From Crenarchaeota archaeon SCGC AAA471-B05 (lineage in GTDB: Archaea; Thermoproteota; Thermoprotei; Gearchaeales; Gearchaeaceae), in NCBI GenBank assembly GCA_000380705.1, contig AQYM01000016.1:14083-31809 (forward strand): DNA of 17,727 bases, given 5' to 3'. Made by a program: the position numbers and the translations under genes. Below the pieces are notes generated by a model that saw only the letters and a program-made list of their open reading frames with translations, was not told the origin of the DNA and made no database searches. Below, one piece after another: positions 1-5,460 of this stretch (its first letter is position 1; each line of letters begins with the position of its first letter).

Positions 1-213
1 TACAGCTAAATTTATAAGTTCCTCATCATTCCCGTCTTTTCTTATTAACCTAGGCCCAGAAGATTCACAAAAAGCAATACCGAATTTTATGAATGGAGAT
101 GTATTAACAATGGCTTCATAAATATCTTCAACTGTTTTTATAAAGTGCGACTGGCCTAGGATAACGTTTACACCTTCCGGTGGTATTATATCCACAATAA
201 TTATTCCTCCCAT
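1..213 (-). CDS. Adenosine-specific kinase (DUF355 family), C-terminus cut by window edge
   Basis: The reading frame starts at ATG 213-211 and stays open for 71 codons to the window edge, so only the N-terminal part is present. The translation carries the family's most conserved stretch, PEGVNVILGQSHFIKTVED at about residues 12-30, then KFGIAFCESSG near residues 43-53 and an RKDGND turn. I recognise this as the archaeal adenosine-specific kinase family (PF04008), small cytosolic proteins of about 160 residues; a Pyrobaculum member was the structural and functional prototype. It would phosphorylate adenosine to AMP in nucleoside salvage. The gene diverges from the aminotransferase gene with a 42-base AT-rich gap that must hold both promoters. 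The chosen ATG gives the usual short lead before the conserved motif. Family assignment is firm; the biochemical role is taken from the family and rests on few experiments. Confidence 0.88.
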   Translation of the reverse strand, partial: MGGIIIVDIIPPEGVNVILGQSHFIKTVEDIYEAIVNTSPFIKFGIAFCESSGPRLIRKDGNDEELINLAV

Positions 214-255
214 CTCTAATTTTATTAAATTAAAATTAGTTAATAAATTAAAAAG
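214..255. promoter_or_regulatory. Divergent promoter gap between kinase and aminotransferase genes
   Basis: These 42 bases are almost pure A/T and separate two divergent start codons. An AATTAAAATTA-like stretch around 224-236 lies about 26 bases before the aminotransferase ATG, the spacing expected of a TATA box driving a leaderless archaeal mRNA. No Shine-Dalgarno-like purine run precedes that ATG. The kinase promoter must overlap the same stretch or lie in the aminotransferase 5' end. The exact boxes are inference. Confidence 0.4.
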
Positions 256-1596
256 ATGACAAGTAAAGATTTACCGAAGATTATAGAAGAACCTCCAGGC
301 AAAAAAGCTAAAGAATTATTTGAATTGGATAAAAATTATATTTCGCCTTCATATGCAAGGTATTATCCATTATTTGTAGAAAGAGTGAAAAATACCACAG
401 TTATAGATGTAGACGGAAATGAATATATTGATTTCAACTCAGGACTTTTATGTCTAAATATAGGACATCATCCTGAGGTTATAGAAGCTATAAAGCGACA
501 AGCAGAAAAATTGATCCACTATAGCATTACTGATTTTTACTATAAAGAGGTTATTGAATTGTCAGAAGAATTATTAAAGATCATTCCCATAAAAGGCAAC
601 ATAAAATTTCACTACTGTAACAGTGGAACTGAAGCTAATGAGGCTGCAATTAAACTTGCAAGATATTATACAGGAAGACAAAATATAATAGCATACATTG
701 GCAGCTTTCACGGAAGAACTTACGGTTCTCTAACTTTAACGGCTTCCAAACCAGTTCATAGAAAAAGATTTAGTCCATTACTTCCAGGTGTATACCATGT
801 ACCATATCCGTATTGTTACAGATGCCCATTTAAACAAGAGTATCCTTCATGTGACTTTGCATGCCTTGATTATATAAAAGAATGGGTTTTAGAAAAATAT
901 GTACCTGCAGAGGAAATAGCAGCCTTTATATTCGAACCTGTTTTAGGTGAAGGAGGATTCGTTTGGCCCCCTGAAGATTACTTTAAAAAATTAAAAAAAA
1001 TTACAGATCAATATGATATACTTTTAATAGATGATGAAGTACAGGCAGGTATAGGGCGTACAGGAAAATGGTTTGCAATTGAGCATTTTGGAATTGAACC
1101 AGATATAATTACAATAGCAAAAGCGATAGCGAGTGGTTTACCTTTAGGTGTTACTGCCTCGAAGGCTAATATTATGAACTGGGAAAAAGGAGCCCATGCA
1201 ACAACCTTTGGAGGAAATCCTATTGCATGTAAGGCTGCCATTGCTACAATCCAAGTAATTAAAAAAGAGAAATTATTAGAAAGAGTGGAAAGATTAGGTT
1301 TAGAAATAAAAAAATACTTACAAGAAATGCAAGAAAAATACGAAATAATTGGAGATGTTAGAGGAAAAGGATTTATGATCGGTATTGAGTTAGTTAAAGA
1401 TAGGAAAACTAAAATCCCTGCTAGAGAAGAAACTAATGAAATTTTAACAAAGTGTTGGAAAAAGGGTTTATTATTAATCAGCGGAGGTTTATCGACGATA
1501 AGAATTGCTCCTCCCTTAAACTTAGAAGAAAGTTTAATTAGAAAAGGTTTACAAATTTTAGAGGAGGAAATAAAAAAGTTAGTATCAAATAAGTAG
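256..1596 (+). CDS. Class III PLP-dependent aminotransferase (acetylornithine/GABA aminotransferase-like)
   Basis: This 446-residue protein has the full length and motif order of subgroup II/class III aminotransferases (PF00202). A CNSGTEANEAAIKLARYYTG segment (about residues 122-141) forms the PLP phosphate-binding region, followed by SFHGRT, FEPVLGEGG, LLIDDEVQAGIGRTG (Asp that holds the pyridine nitrogen), and IAKAIASGLPLG with Lys289 as the predicted Schiff-base lysine. Later come HATTFGGNP and a typical small C-terminal domain. A Cys-containing insert (PYCYRCPFKQEYPSC, about 189-203) also occurs in some archaeal 4-aminobutyrate-aminotransferase-like proteins. Related archaeal proteins are annotated as acetylornithine or 4-aminobutyrate aminotransferases, and some Pyrococcus relatives act as broad-specificity amino acid racemases, so the substrate cannot be fixed from sequence. 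The gene stands alone and its stop codon lies 3 bases before the first ORB box of the putative origin. Confidence 0.9.
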   Translation: MTSKDLPKIIEEPPGKKAKELFELDKNYISPSYARYYPLFVERVKNTTVIDVDGNEYIDFNSGLLCLNIGHHPEVIEAIKRQAEKLIHYSITDFYYKEVIELSEELLKIIPIKGNIKFHYCNSGTEANEAAIKLARYYTGRQNIIAYIGSFHGRTYGSLTLTASKPVHRKRFSPLLPGVYHVPYPYCYRCPFKQEYPSCDFACLDYIKEWVLEKYVPAEEIAAFIFEPVLGEGGFVWPPEDYFKKLKKITDQYDILLIDDEVQAGIGRTGKWFAIEHFGIEPDIITIAKAIASGLPLGVTASKANIMNWEKGAHATTFGGNPIACKAAIATIQVIKKEKLLERVERLGLEIKKYLQEMQEKYEIIGDVRGKGFMIGIELVKDRKTKIPAREETNEILTKCWKKGLLLISGGLSTIRIAPPLNLEESLIRKGLQILEEEIKKLVSNK

Positions 1597-1599
1597 AAG

Positions 1600-1622
1600 T
1601 AAACCCCTTTATTTCTACTGGA
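1600..1622 (-). promoter_or_regulatory. ORB element 1 (Orc1/Cdc6 binding box, degenerate dyad)
   Basis: Read on the minus strand this is TCCAGTAGAAATAAAGGGGT plus a TTA tail. It matches boxes 2 and 3 at 22 of 23 positions; the single change (T at 1616 on the plus strand) breaks one arm of the dyad. In characterised archaeal ORBs the initiator wing contacts the dyad and the helix-turn-helix/ISM contacts the G-rich side. The box starts 3 bases after the aminotransferase stop. Part of it also forms an AGTAGAA/TTCTACT inverted repeat with the gene's last codons (1592-1598 with 1613-1619). Confidence 0.72.
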
Positions 1623-1665
1623 TATATGTTATTACTTTGAATATCAATATTTGGTTATATTAAAC

Positions 1666-1678
1666 GATGTCGGCCATC
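1666..1678. repeat. GATGGCC motif, copy 1 (minus orientation, imperfect palindrome)
   Basis: Sequence GATGTCGGCCATC. The right half, read on the minus strand, is GATGGCCG, the motif shared with the other copies. It is a GC-rich island in otherwise almost pure A/T DNA, 44 bases inside ORB 1. It is probably a protein-binding site; the binder is unknown. Confidence 0.6.
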
Positions 1679-1799
1679 TAAATTCATATTATTACTTTAA
1701 AATTCTCAAAAGAATTATTCTATTATTAAAAATCCAAATAATTTTATTTTTATAAGGACAATGTTTAAAATGTTTTCTTACTTTAAATTCAAATTTTTA

Positions 1800-1820
1800 G
1801 ATGGCCCGCTGGCGGCCATC
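1800..1820. repeat. GATGGCC palindrome (copies 2 and 3)
   Basis: GATGGCC (1800-1806) and its inverse GGCCATC (1814-1820) form a 7-bp inverted repeat around a 7-base centre rich in G and C. The element sits 58 bases before ORB 2 in AT-rich DNA. It has the same plan as the palindrome at 2203-2230, whose centre is longer (14 bases). It could be bound by a dimer or extrude a small cruciform; no terminator-like T run follows. Confidence 0.65.
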
Positions 1821-1877
1821 AGATAAAATCTTTCTTATTTTCAATTTTCTTAGCTATCAAATATGTTTGTTTCTTTT

Positions 1878-1908
1878 ACACTTTTCCAGTGGAAATAAAG
1901 GGGTTTAA
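1878..1908 (+). promoter_or_regulatory. ORB element 2 (Orc1/Cdc6 binding box)
   Basis: This carries a full TTCCAGTGGAA dyad (1885-1895 including flanking T and A) followed by ATAAAGGGGT. All 31 bases are identical to box 3 in inverse orientation. The dyad plus G-string is the diagnostic signature of archaeal ORBs bound by Orc1-1/Cdc6. Its G-string points right, away from box 1. Confidence 0.82.
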
Positions 1909-2118
1909 AATAAACATAATCTTTAATTTTGCTCTTTATTCTATTTGAGGCTTTATATTATAGATACTTGAAAAACATTTTCATGAAACCTAATTGTTTT
2001 ACTATAAAAAAGTCATGTTTTTATTCATTGTAGAAGAATGATTAAAAGCGATAAAGAAACCGTGTTTAATGCATAATTTTAATTTAACTTTAGGTAATAC
2101 CATTATAGACCAAGTTTG

Positions 2119-2126
2119 GATGGCCG
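2119..2126 (+). repeat. GATGGCCG motif, copy 4 (solo)
   Basis: A single plus-orientation copy followed by GCGTGTG, with no inverse partner close by. It stands 211 bases right of ORB 2 in AT-rich DNA. It belongs to the same family as the palindromes at 1800 and 2203. Confidence 0.5.
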
Positions 2127-2202
2127 GCGTGTGTTTATCAGGAACTAAATTATTTAATAATAAAACAAGCAAACATAATATGAAAATAATAAAGAAGAAT
2201 CA

Positions 2203-2230
2203 GATGGCCGGAGCTACGTTGGCGGCCATC
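2203..2230. repeat. GATGGCC palindrome (copies 5 and 6)
   Basis: GATGGCCG (2203-2210) and CGGCCATC (2223-2230) form an 8-bp inverted repeat around a 12-base centre. Within the centre, GCTACG and the following TTGGC do not extend the stem cleanly. It is the longest and most symmetric of the motif copies and the last before the tRNA promoter. Confidence 0.65.
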
Positions 2231-2410
2231 ATTTAAGTTTGCAATAATCGTAAAGCTTATTAGAGATATCCTAATTATGGTAAGTAAATAAAAATTGTTA
2301 TAATATTGTATTAATCCTAAAGGACCTAGGTAGTAATGGTATTACTTTAATAGAAAGTTTTATTTAACTCACAAAATATTTTATGTTAGGATTAACAAAT
2401 TTATAGTAAA

Positions 2411-2420
2411 GTTTTTATAG
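2411..2420 (+). promoter_or_regulatory. TATA box of the initiator tRNA gene
   Basis: GTTTTTATAG is preceded by AAA and lies about 30 bases before the tRNA 5' end. The same AAAGTTTTTATA core precedes the rRNA operon at about 8368-8379, so strong stable-RNA promoters in this genome seem to share it. The spacing fits an archaeal TATA box with a start a few bases before the mature tRNA. Confidence 0.6.
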
Positions 2421-2447
2421 TATTTTTACTCATAAAATAAATTGGAT

Positions 2448-2522
2448 AGCGGGGTGGGAAAGCCAGGTTATTCCGCCGGGCTCATAACCCGGAGGTCGGT
2501 GGTTCAAATCCACCCCCCGCTA
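2448..2522 (+). tRNA. Initiator tRNA-Met (CAT)
   Basis: The cloverleaf is complete: acceptor AGCGGGG/CCCCGCT, a D arm, anticodon stem CCGGG/CCCGG with loop CTCATAA (anticodon CAT at 2483-2485), and a T arm with GGTTCAAATCC. The A1-U72 acceptor pair and the run of three G-C pairs next to the anticodon loop mark the archaeal initiator rather than the elongator or the TiaS substrate tRNA-Ile2. The discriminator A is 2522. CCA is not encoded and no intron is present. The gene lies inside the putative origin, 39 bases before the glycosyltransferase start, and is transcribed rightward. Confidence 0.96.
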
Positions 2523-2525
2523 TTC

Positions 2526-2556
2526 TTAAACCCCTTTATTTCCACTGGAAAAGTGT
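2526..2556 (-). promoter_or_regulatory. ORB element 3, overlapping the glycosyltransferase promoter
   Basis: A perfect 31-base inverse copy of box 2. It fills the gap between the tRNA end and the ATG at 2562, so the only TATA-like sequence at proper leaderless spacing (CTTTATTT, 2534-2541, about 26 bases before the ATG) is part of the box. An initiator bound here would be expected to compete with TBP/TFB. The gene could instead be read through from the tRNA promoter. Confidence 0.8.
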
Positions 2557-2561
2557 GAGAA

Positions 2562-3692
2562 ATGAAATTAAAAATAGGCATTGATGCAAGACTTGTAGAC
2601 GGTAAAGGTGGAGGTACTAAAGTATATACTACCGAATTAATTAAAAACTTATTAAAATATGATCGCGAGAATTTTTATATTTTATATACTTACCTATATC
2701 ACCCGAATTTATCTAAACTAGTACAACCATATCGTAATGTTAAAATAAGAGAAATAAAGCATAAATTACTTTTCTATTTACCAATAATGTATTATATCCT
2801 TTATAAGGATGGAATTGTTATTTTTCATTCTCCTGCTTATTTTCTTCCTTTAATTCCTCGATTTATTAAAACTAAATTACCTAAACTAGTGGTGACTTTT
2901 CATGGGCTCGATTTTGAGTTTTACAGGAAACAGAACAGACATATTTATTGGCGGATTTTATCTAGGTTATCTGCTCGTATAGCCGATAAAGTAATTTCAG
3001 TTTCTAATCAACAAAAAAATGAGTTAGTAAACAGATTTAAACTGGATCCTTCTAAAATAAGCACGATATATTATGGTTACGAGTTACCGTTATGTAAAGA
3101 AATCCCATTATCGTATCTTACAAAAAAATATGGATTATTCTTAAAACCTAATGAACATTTATTACTTTGTGTAGATGGCAGTGAAAAAAGAAAAAATTTA
3201 ACTACAATATTATATGCTTTAAAGATTCTTGTAGAGAAATATTATTTTACGAATTTTAAATGTATTATTACTAGAGCCTCCAGTTACTATGGTTTTATAC
3301 AGAAACTTAATTTATCAGAACATGTGATAACTTTAGAATGGATTAATTTTGAAGATATGAAATATTTTTATAAATTAGCATCTTTAGTCATATATCCTTC
3401 TTTATATGAGGGTGTTGGTTTTCCTGTAATAGAAGCTATCTTTAATAAAAAACCTGTTTTAATAAGTAAAGGCACCGCTATGTGTGAAATAATCAATAAT
3501 GAGAAATTAATAATTCAAGAGCCTCGAAATTCTTACTTATGGGCTTCAAGAATTCTTGAGATACTTAATAACGAAAAACTTAGATCTCAAATAATTGCCG
3601 ATCTTGAAAATTTAAGTGGAAAATTTAATTGGAATAGGATAATAAAGGAAATTTTGAACTTATATACATCCCTTATTTATGCTAAAAAATAA
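2562..3692 (+). CDS. Glycosyltransferase family 4 (GT-B fold)
   Basis: The 376-residue protein has the two-domain GT-B layout. The N-terminal acceptor domain begins IGIDARLVDGKGGGTKVYTTEL (short glycine loop near residues 14-17), and the C-terminal nucleotide-sugar domain has the linker region DGSEKRKNLTTILYALK and the EGVGFPVIE motif with Glu283 and Glu291 (E-x7-E, retaining GT4 signature). These enzymes transfer sugar from an activated donor to a lipid or glycan acceptor, usually at the cytosolic membrane face. No signal peptide or membrane span is seen. Donor and acceptor are not predictable. The start codon follows ORB 3 by 5 bases. The 3' end overlaps the next gene by 14 bases, so the two are co-transcribed. 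Two SDR sugar-nucleotide epimerases elsewhere in the window could supply donors; that link is inference. Confidence 0.9.
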   Translation: MKLKIGIDARLVDGKGGGTKVYTTELIKNLLKYDRENFYILYTYLYHPNLSKLVQPYRNVKIREIKHKLLFYLPIMYYILYKDGIVIFHSPAYFLPLIPRFIKTKLPKLVVTFHGLDFEFYRKQNRHIYWRILSRLSARIADKVISVSNQQKNELVNRFKLDPSKISTIYYGYELPLCKEIPLSYLTKKYGLFLKPNEHLLLCVDGSEKRKNLTTILYALKILVEKYYFTNFKCIITRASSYYGFIQKLNLSEHVITLEWINFEDMKYFYKLASLVIYPSLYEGVGFPVIEAIFNKKPVLISKGTAMCEIINNEKLIIQEPRNSYLWASRILEILNNEKLRSQIIADLENLSGKFNWNRIIKEILNLYTSLIYAKK

Positions 3693-4581
3693 TAAATCGT
3701 TAAAAACTTTATTATATGGTAAGATCCCCCCTGAATTATTAGGATTAATACCTTCAAGTTATGAAATAATAGGTTCTAGAGGCGGTGCAGTTATAGTAAT
3801 TCAAATTCCTGAAAAACTAAAGGAATACGAAAATGAAATAGTACAAGGATTGCTTGTTTTACACAAAAATGTAAAAGCTGTTATTAAAAAGGTGAGTGAA
3901 AGAAAAGGAGAATACAGGTTATTTGATTACCATTTATTGTACGGAAACTCTACTGAAGTTATTCATAAAGAATATGGTTATTTTATAAAAGTGGATCCAC
4001 TTAGGGTTTATTTTTCTGCTAAAGATGCATCAGATAGGATTGATATTGCAAAATCTGTAAACCCGAATGAAGAAATTTTATACATGTTTGCAGGCGTTGC
4101 GCCTTATGCTGTTGCAATTTGTAAATATCAACCCAATGTTAAAAAAATTATAGCTATAGAAAAGAATGAGGTAGCCTATAAGTATATGTTAGAAACTATA
4201 AAAATAAATAAGTTAGAAGATAAAATTACCCCTGTTTTGGGTGATGTAAAAGATGTTTGTCCTCGCTATTATGATTTTGCTGACAGGATATTAATGACAT
4301 TACCTTTAGGCTCCTTTGAATATCTTCCATTAGCGTTAAAATGTTTGAAGGAATCAGGTGGGCTAATTCATTTTTATCATATAGGAAAGGAAGGAATGTT
4401 ATATAATGAAGCGATAGAACTAATATCCAAATATTGTAAAGAAAACAAATTTTACTTTTCTATATTAAAAACAAAGAAAATTAACGAATATGCGCCTTAT
4501 AAGTATAAAGTAAGAGTTGATTTTTATGCAAAAAAATTAGATTCACATAATGAGCATAAAAATTTTTCTATATCATTATAA
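3679..4581 (+). CDS. Trm5/Taw22-like tRNA methyltransferase family protein
   Basis: A 300-residue class I SAM-dependent methyltransferase. Motif I is FAGVAPYA (residues 137-144), followed by IIAIEKNEVAYKYMLETIKINKL (ribose-binding Glu in IEKN) and DRILMTLP (202-209), which stands where Trm5 enzymes carry their N-L-P-type catalytic motif. HFYHI follows in the next strand. Trm5 family members methylate N1 of G37 in tRNA, next to the anticodon, and in archaea related Taw22/Trm5a enzymes also act in wyosine synthesis. The D1 domain found at the N terminus of Trm5b is absent or very short, and the usual Asn of NLP reads Thr (MTLP), so substrate and exact step are uncertain. The start overlaps the glycosyltransferase end and the stop overlaps the following methyltransferase by 32 bases: a tight operon. 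Confidence 0.75.
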   Translation: MLKNNKSLKTLLYGKIPPELLGLIPSSYEIIGSRGGAVIVIQIPEKLKEYENEIVQGLLVLHKNVKAVIKKVSERKGEYRLFDYHLLYGNSTEVIHKEYGYFIKVDPLRVYFSAKDASDRIDIAKSVNPNEEILYMFAGVAPYAVAICKYQPNVKKIIAIEKNEVAYKYMLETIKINKLEDKITPVLGDVKDVCPRYYDFADRILMTLPLGSFEYLPLALKCLKESGGLIHFYHIGKEGMLYNEAIELISKYCKENKFYFSILKTKKINEYAPYKYKVRVDFYAKKLDSHNEHKNFSISL

Positions 4582-5428
4582 GAATTTGCCGATTTTGATA
4601 CGTTCTGTGGCAAATGAGATTCTTATAAATATAAAAAAAGGCGAAAAAGAATTTAAAGTCTCTTTAGATTTAGGTTTAACGTTTAACATTTTAAGAAATA
4701 TTGGGGATAGGATTTATTCAGAAGGAGGCCTTTCTTTTCCATTAAACAAAATAGAAGAGATCGTCCTTTATGGTAAAGATGATTATATCTATATAATTGA
4801 AAGGGACGAAATAAAGCCACTAGCGGGTTTTGAAGGAGGAAATTTTTATAAGCTTAGGAATGTCGGTTTACATGCCCCTACTATTGAAATTAATGGAATA
4901 CATATGCATAGAATAAAAGGTATACTTCCATGGGAAGATGCTAGAAAAAAAGTCCAAGTGTTAAAATTAAAAAGAAACGATAAAGTTTTAGATATTGGAA
5001 CAGGACTTGGCTACACCGCTATTCATGCTTTCTTTAAAAAAGTAAGGAAAGTTGTTTCAATAGAAAAAGACCCTGTTATTTTGCGTTATGCTGAATATAA
5101 TCCTTGGTCAAAATGGTTAGAAAATGTTAATATTATAATAGGTGATGCTGTAAAAGTATTAGATAAATTAGAACCTTATTATTTCAATAAAATAATCCAT
5201 GATCCTCCCACTTTCTCCATTTCTGAAGAATTATATTCTTTAGATTTTTATAATATGCTACATAATTTATTGCCAAAAAGAGGAACAATACTTCATTACG
5301 TAGGTTATCCGTCTTATGTTAGTAAAAGGAAAAAGATAGTAGAAAATATAATAAGTAGGTGTAAAAAGGCAGGTTTTACCGTTAAGGTGTTACCTGAAAT
5401 TTTTTCAATTTTACTGTATAAAAGCTAA
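4550..5428 (+). CDS. Predicted archaeal class I methyltransferase (COG2521-like)
   Basis: A 292-residue protein with a beta-rich N-terminal half and a Rossmann methyltransferase domain from about residue 140: motif I DIGTGLGYTAI (148-158), acidic ribose contact SIEKDP, GDAVKVL, and the post-IV motif HDPPTF (217-222). D/N-PP-Y/F motifs usually serve methyl transfer to nitrogen, so an RNA or protein amine is a plausible target. Archaeal homologues are often labelled predicted methyltransferase or spermine-synthase-like; no substrate is known to me. Translation may begin at ATG 4550, inside the previous gene, or at TTG 4586 (residue 13, just before PILIRSVANE), which lies after the upstream stop; conservation would decide. 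It converges with tiaS, 32 bases between stops. Confidence 0.7.
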   Translation: MSIKIFLYHYKNLPILIRSVANEILINIKKGEKEFKVSLDLGLTFNILRNIGDRIYSEGGLSFPLNKIEEIVLYGKDDYIYIIERDEIKPLAGFEGGNFYKLRNVGLHAPTIEINGIHMHRIKGILPWEDARKKVQVLKLKRNDKVLDIGTGLGYTAIHAFFKKVRKVVSIEKDPVILRYAEYNPWSKWLENVNIIIGDAVKVLDKLEPYYFNKIIHDPPTFSISEELYSLDFYNMLHNLLPKRGTILHYVGYPSYVSKRKKIVENIISRCKKAGFTVKVLPEIFSILLYKS

Positions 5429-5460
5429 AATTATAAATACCCTTATTAAACTTATTGCGT

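Larger units (their letters stand above)
1623..1877. repeat. AT-rich inter-ORB region with direct TTACTTTRAA repeats (likely DUE)
   Basis: This 255-base stretch lies between the inverted ORBs 1 and 2. It is nearly all A/T except for two GC-rich GATGGCC motif sites. A short direct repeat, TTACTTT followed by AA or GA, occurs at 1632, 1692 and 1778, with a fourth copy at 2342. Easily melted DNA with short direct repeats between initiator boxes is typical of a duplex unwinding element. No ORF of note and no stable RNA fold is evident here apart from the palindromes listed separately. Confidence 0.5.
1597..2561. other. Putative chromosomal replication origin (oriC) with ORB boxes
   Basis: This gap between two genes holds no protein gene apart from an embedded initiator tRNA gene. 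It contains three copies of an element with the layout of the archaeal origin recognition box: a TTCCAGTGGAA-type dyad followed by a GGGG string. Box 1 (G-string on the left) and box 2 (G-string on the right) face each other across about 255 bases of extremely AT-rich DNA, a likely duplex unwinding element; box 3 lies next to the downstream gene. Six GC-rich GATGGCC motifs are spread between 1666 and 2230. Inverted ORBs flanking AT-rich DNA is the architecture known from Sulfolobus oriC1 and other archaeal origins. No orc1/cdc6 gene is visible in the window, which is unusual but not unknown. A 10-bp inverted repeat (2311-2320 with 2386-2395) lies right of the last palindrome. The origin call is inference from motifs, not from skew or experiments. 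Confidence 0.78.

Noticed and set aside
1008..1241. Minus-strand 77-codon ORF inside the aminotransferase
   Set aside because: Shadow frame of a well-recognised gene.
1600..1908. MITE or insertion sequence with terminal inverted repeats
   Set aside because: Inverted ORBs 1 and 2 mimic terminal repeats, but a third identical copy lies outside, there is no target-site duplication, and no transposase is present.
2483..2485. CAT-anticodon tRNA as the TiaS substrate tRNA-Ile2
   Set aside because: The A1-U72 pair and GGG/CCC anticodon stem mark it as the initiator tRNA.
1600..2556. CRISPR-like repeat (31-base element occurring three times)
   Set aside because: Spacing is irregular (hundreds of bases), orientation is mixed, there are no spacers, and the dyad plus G-string fits an origin recognition box.
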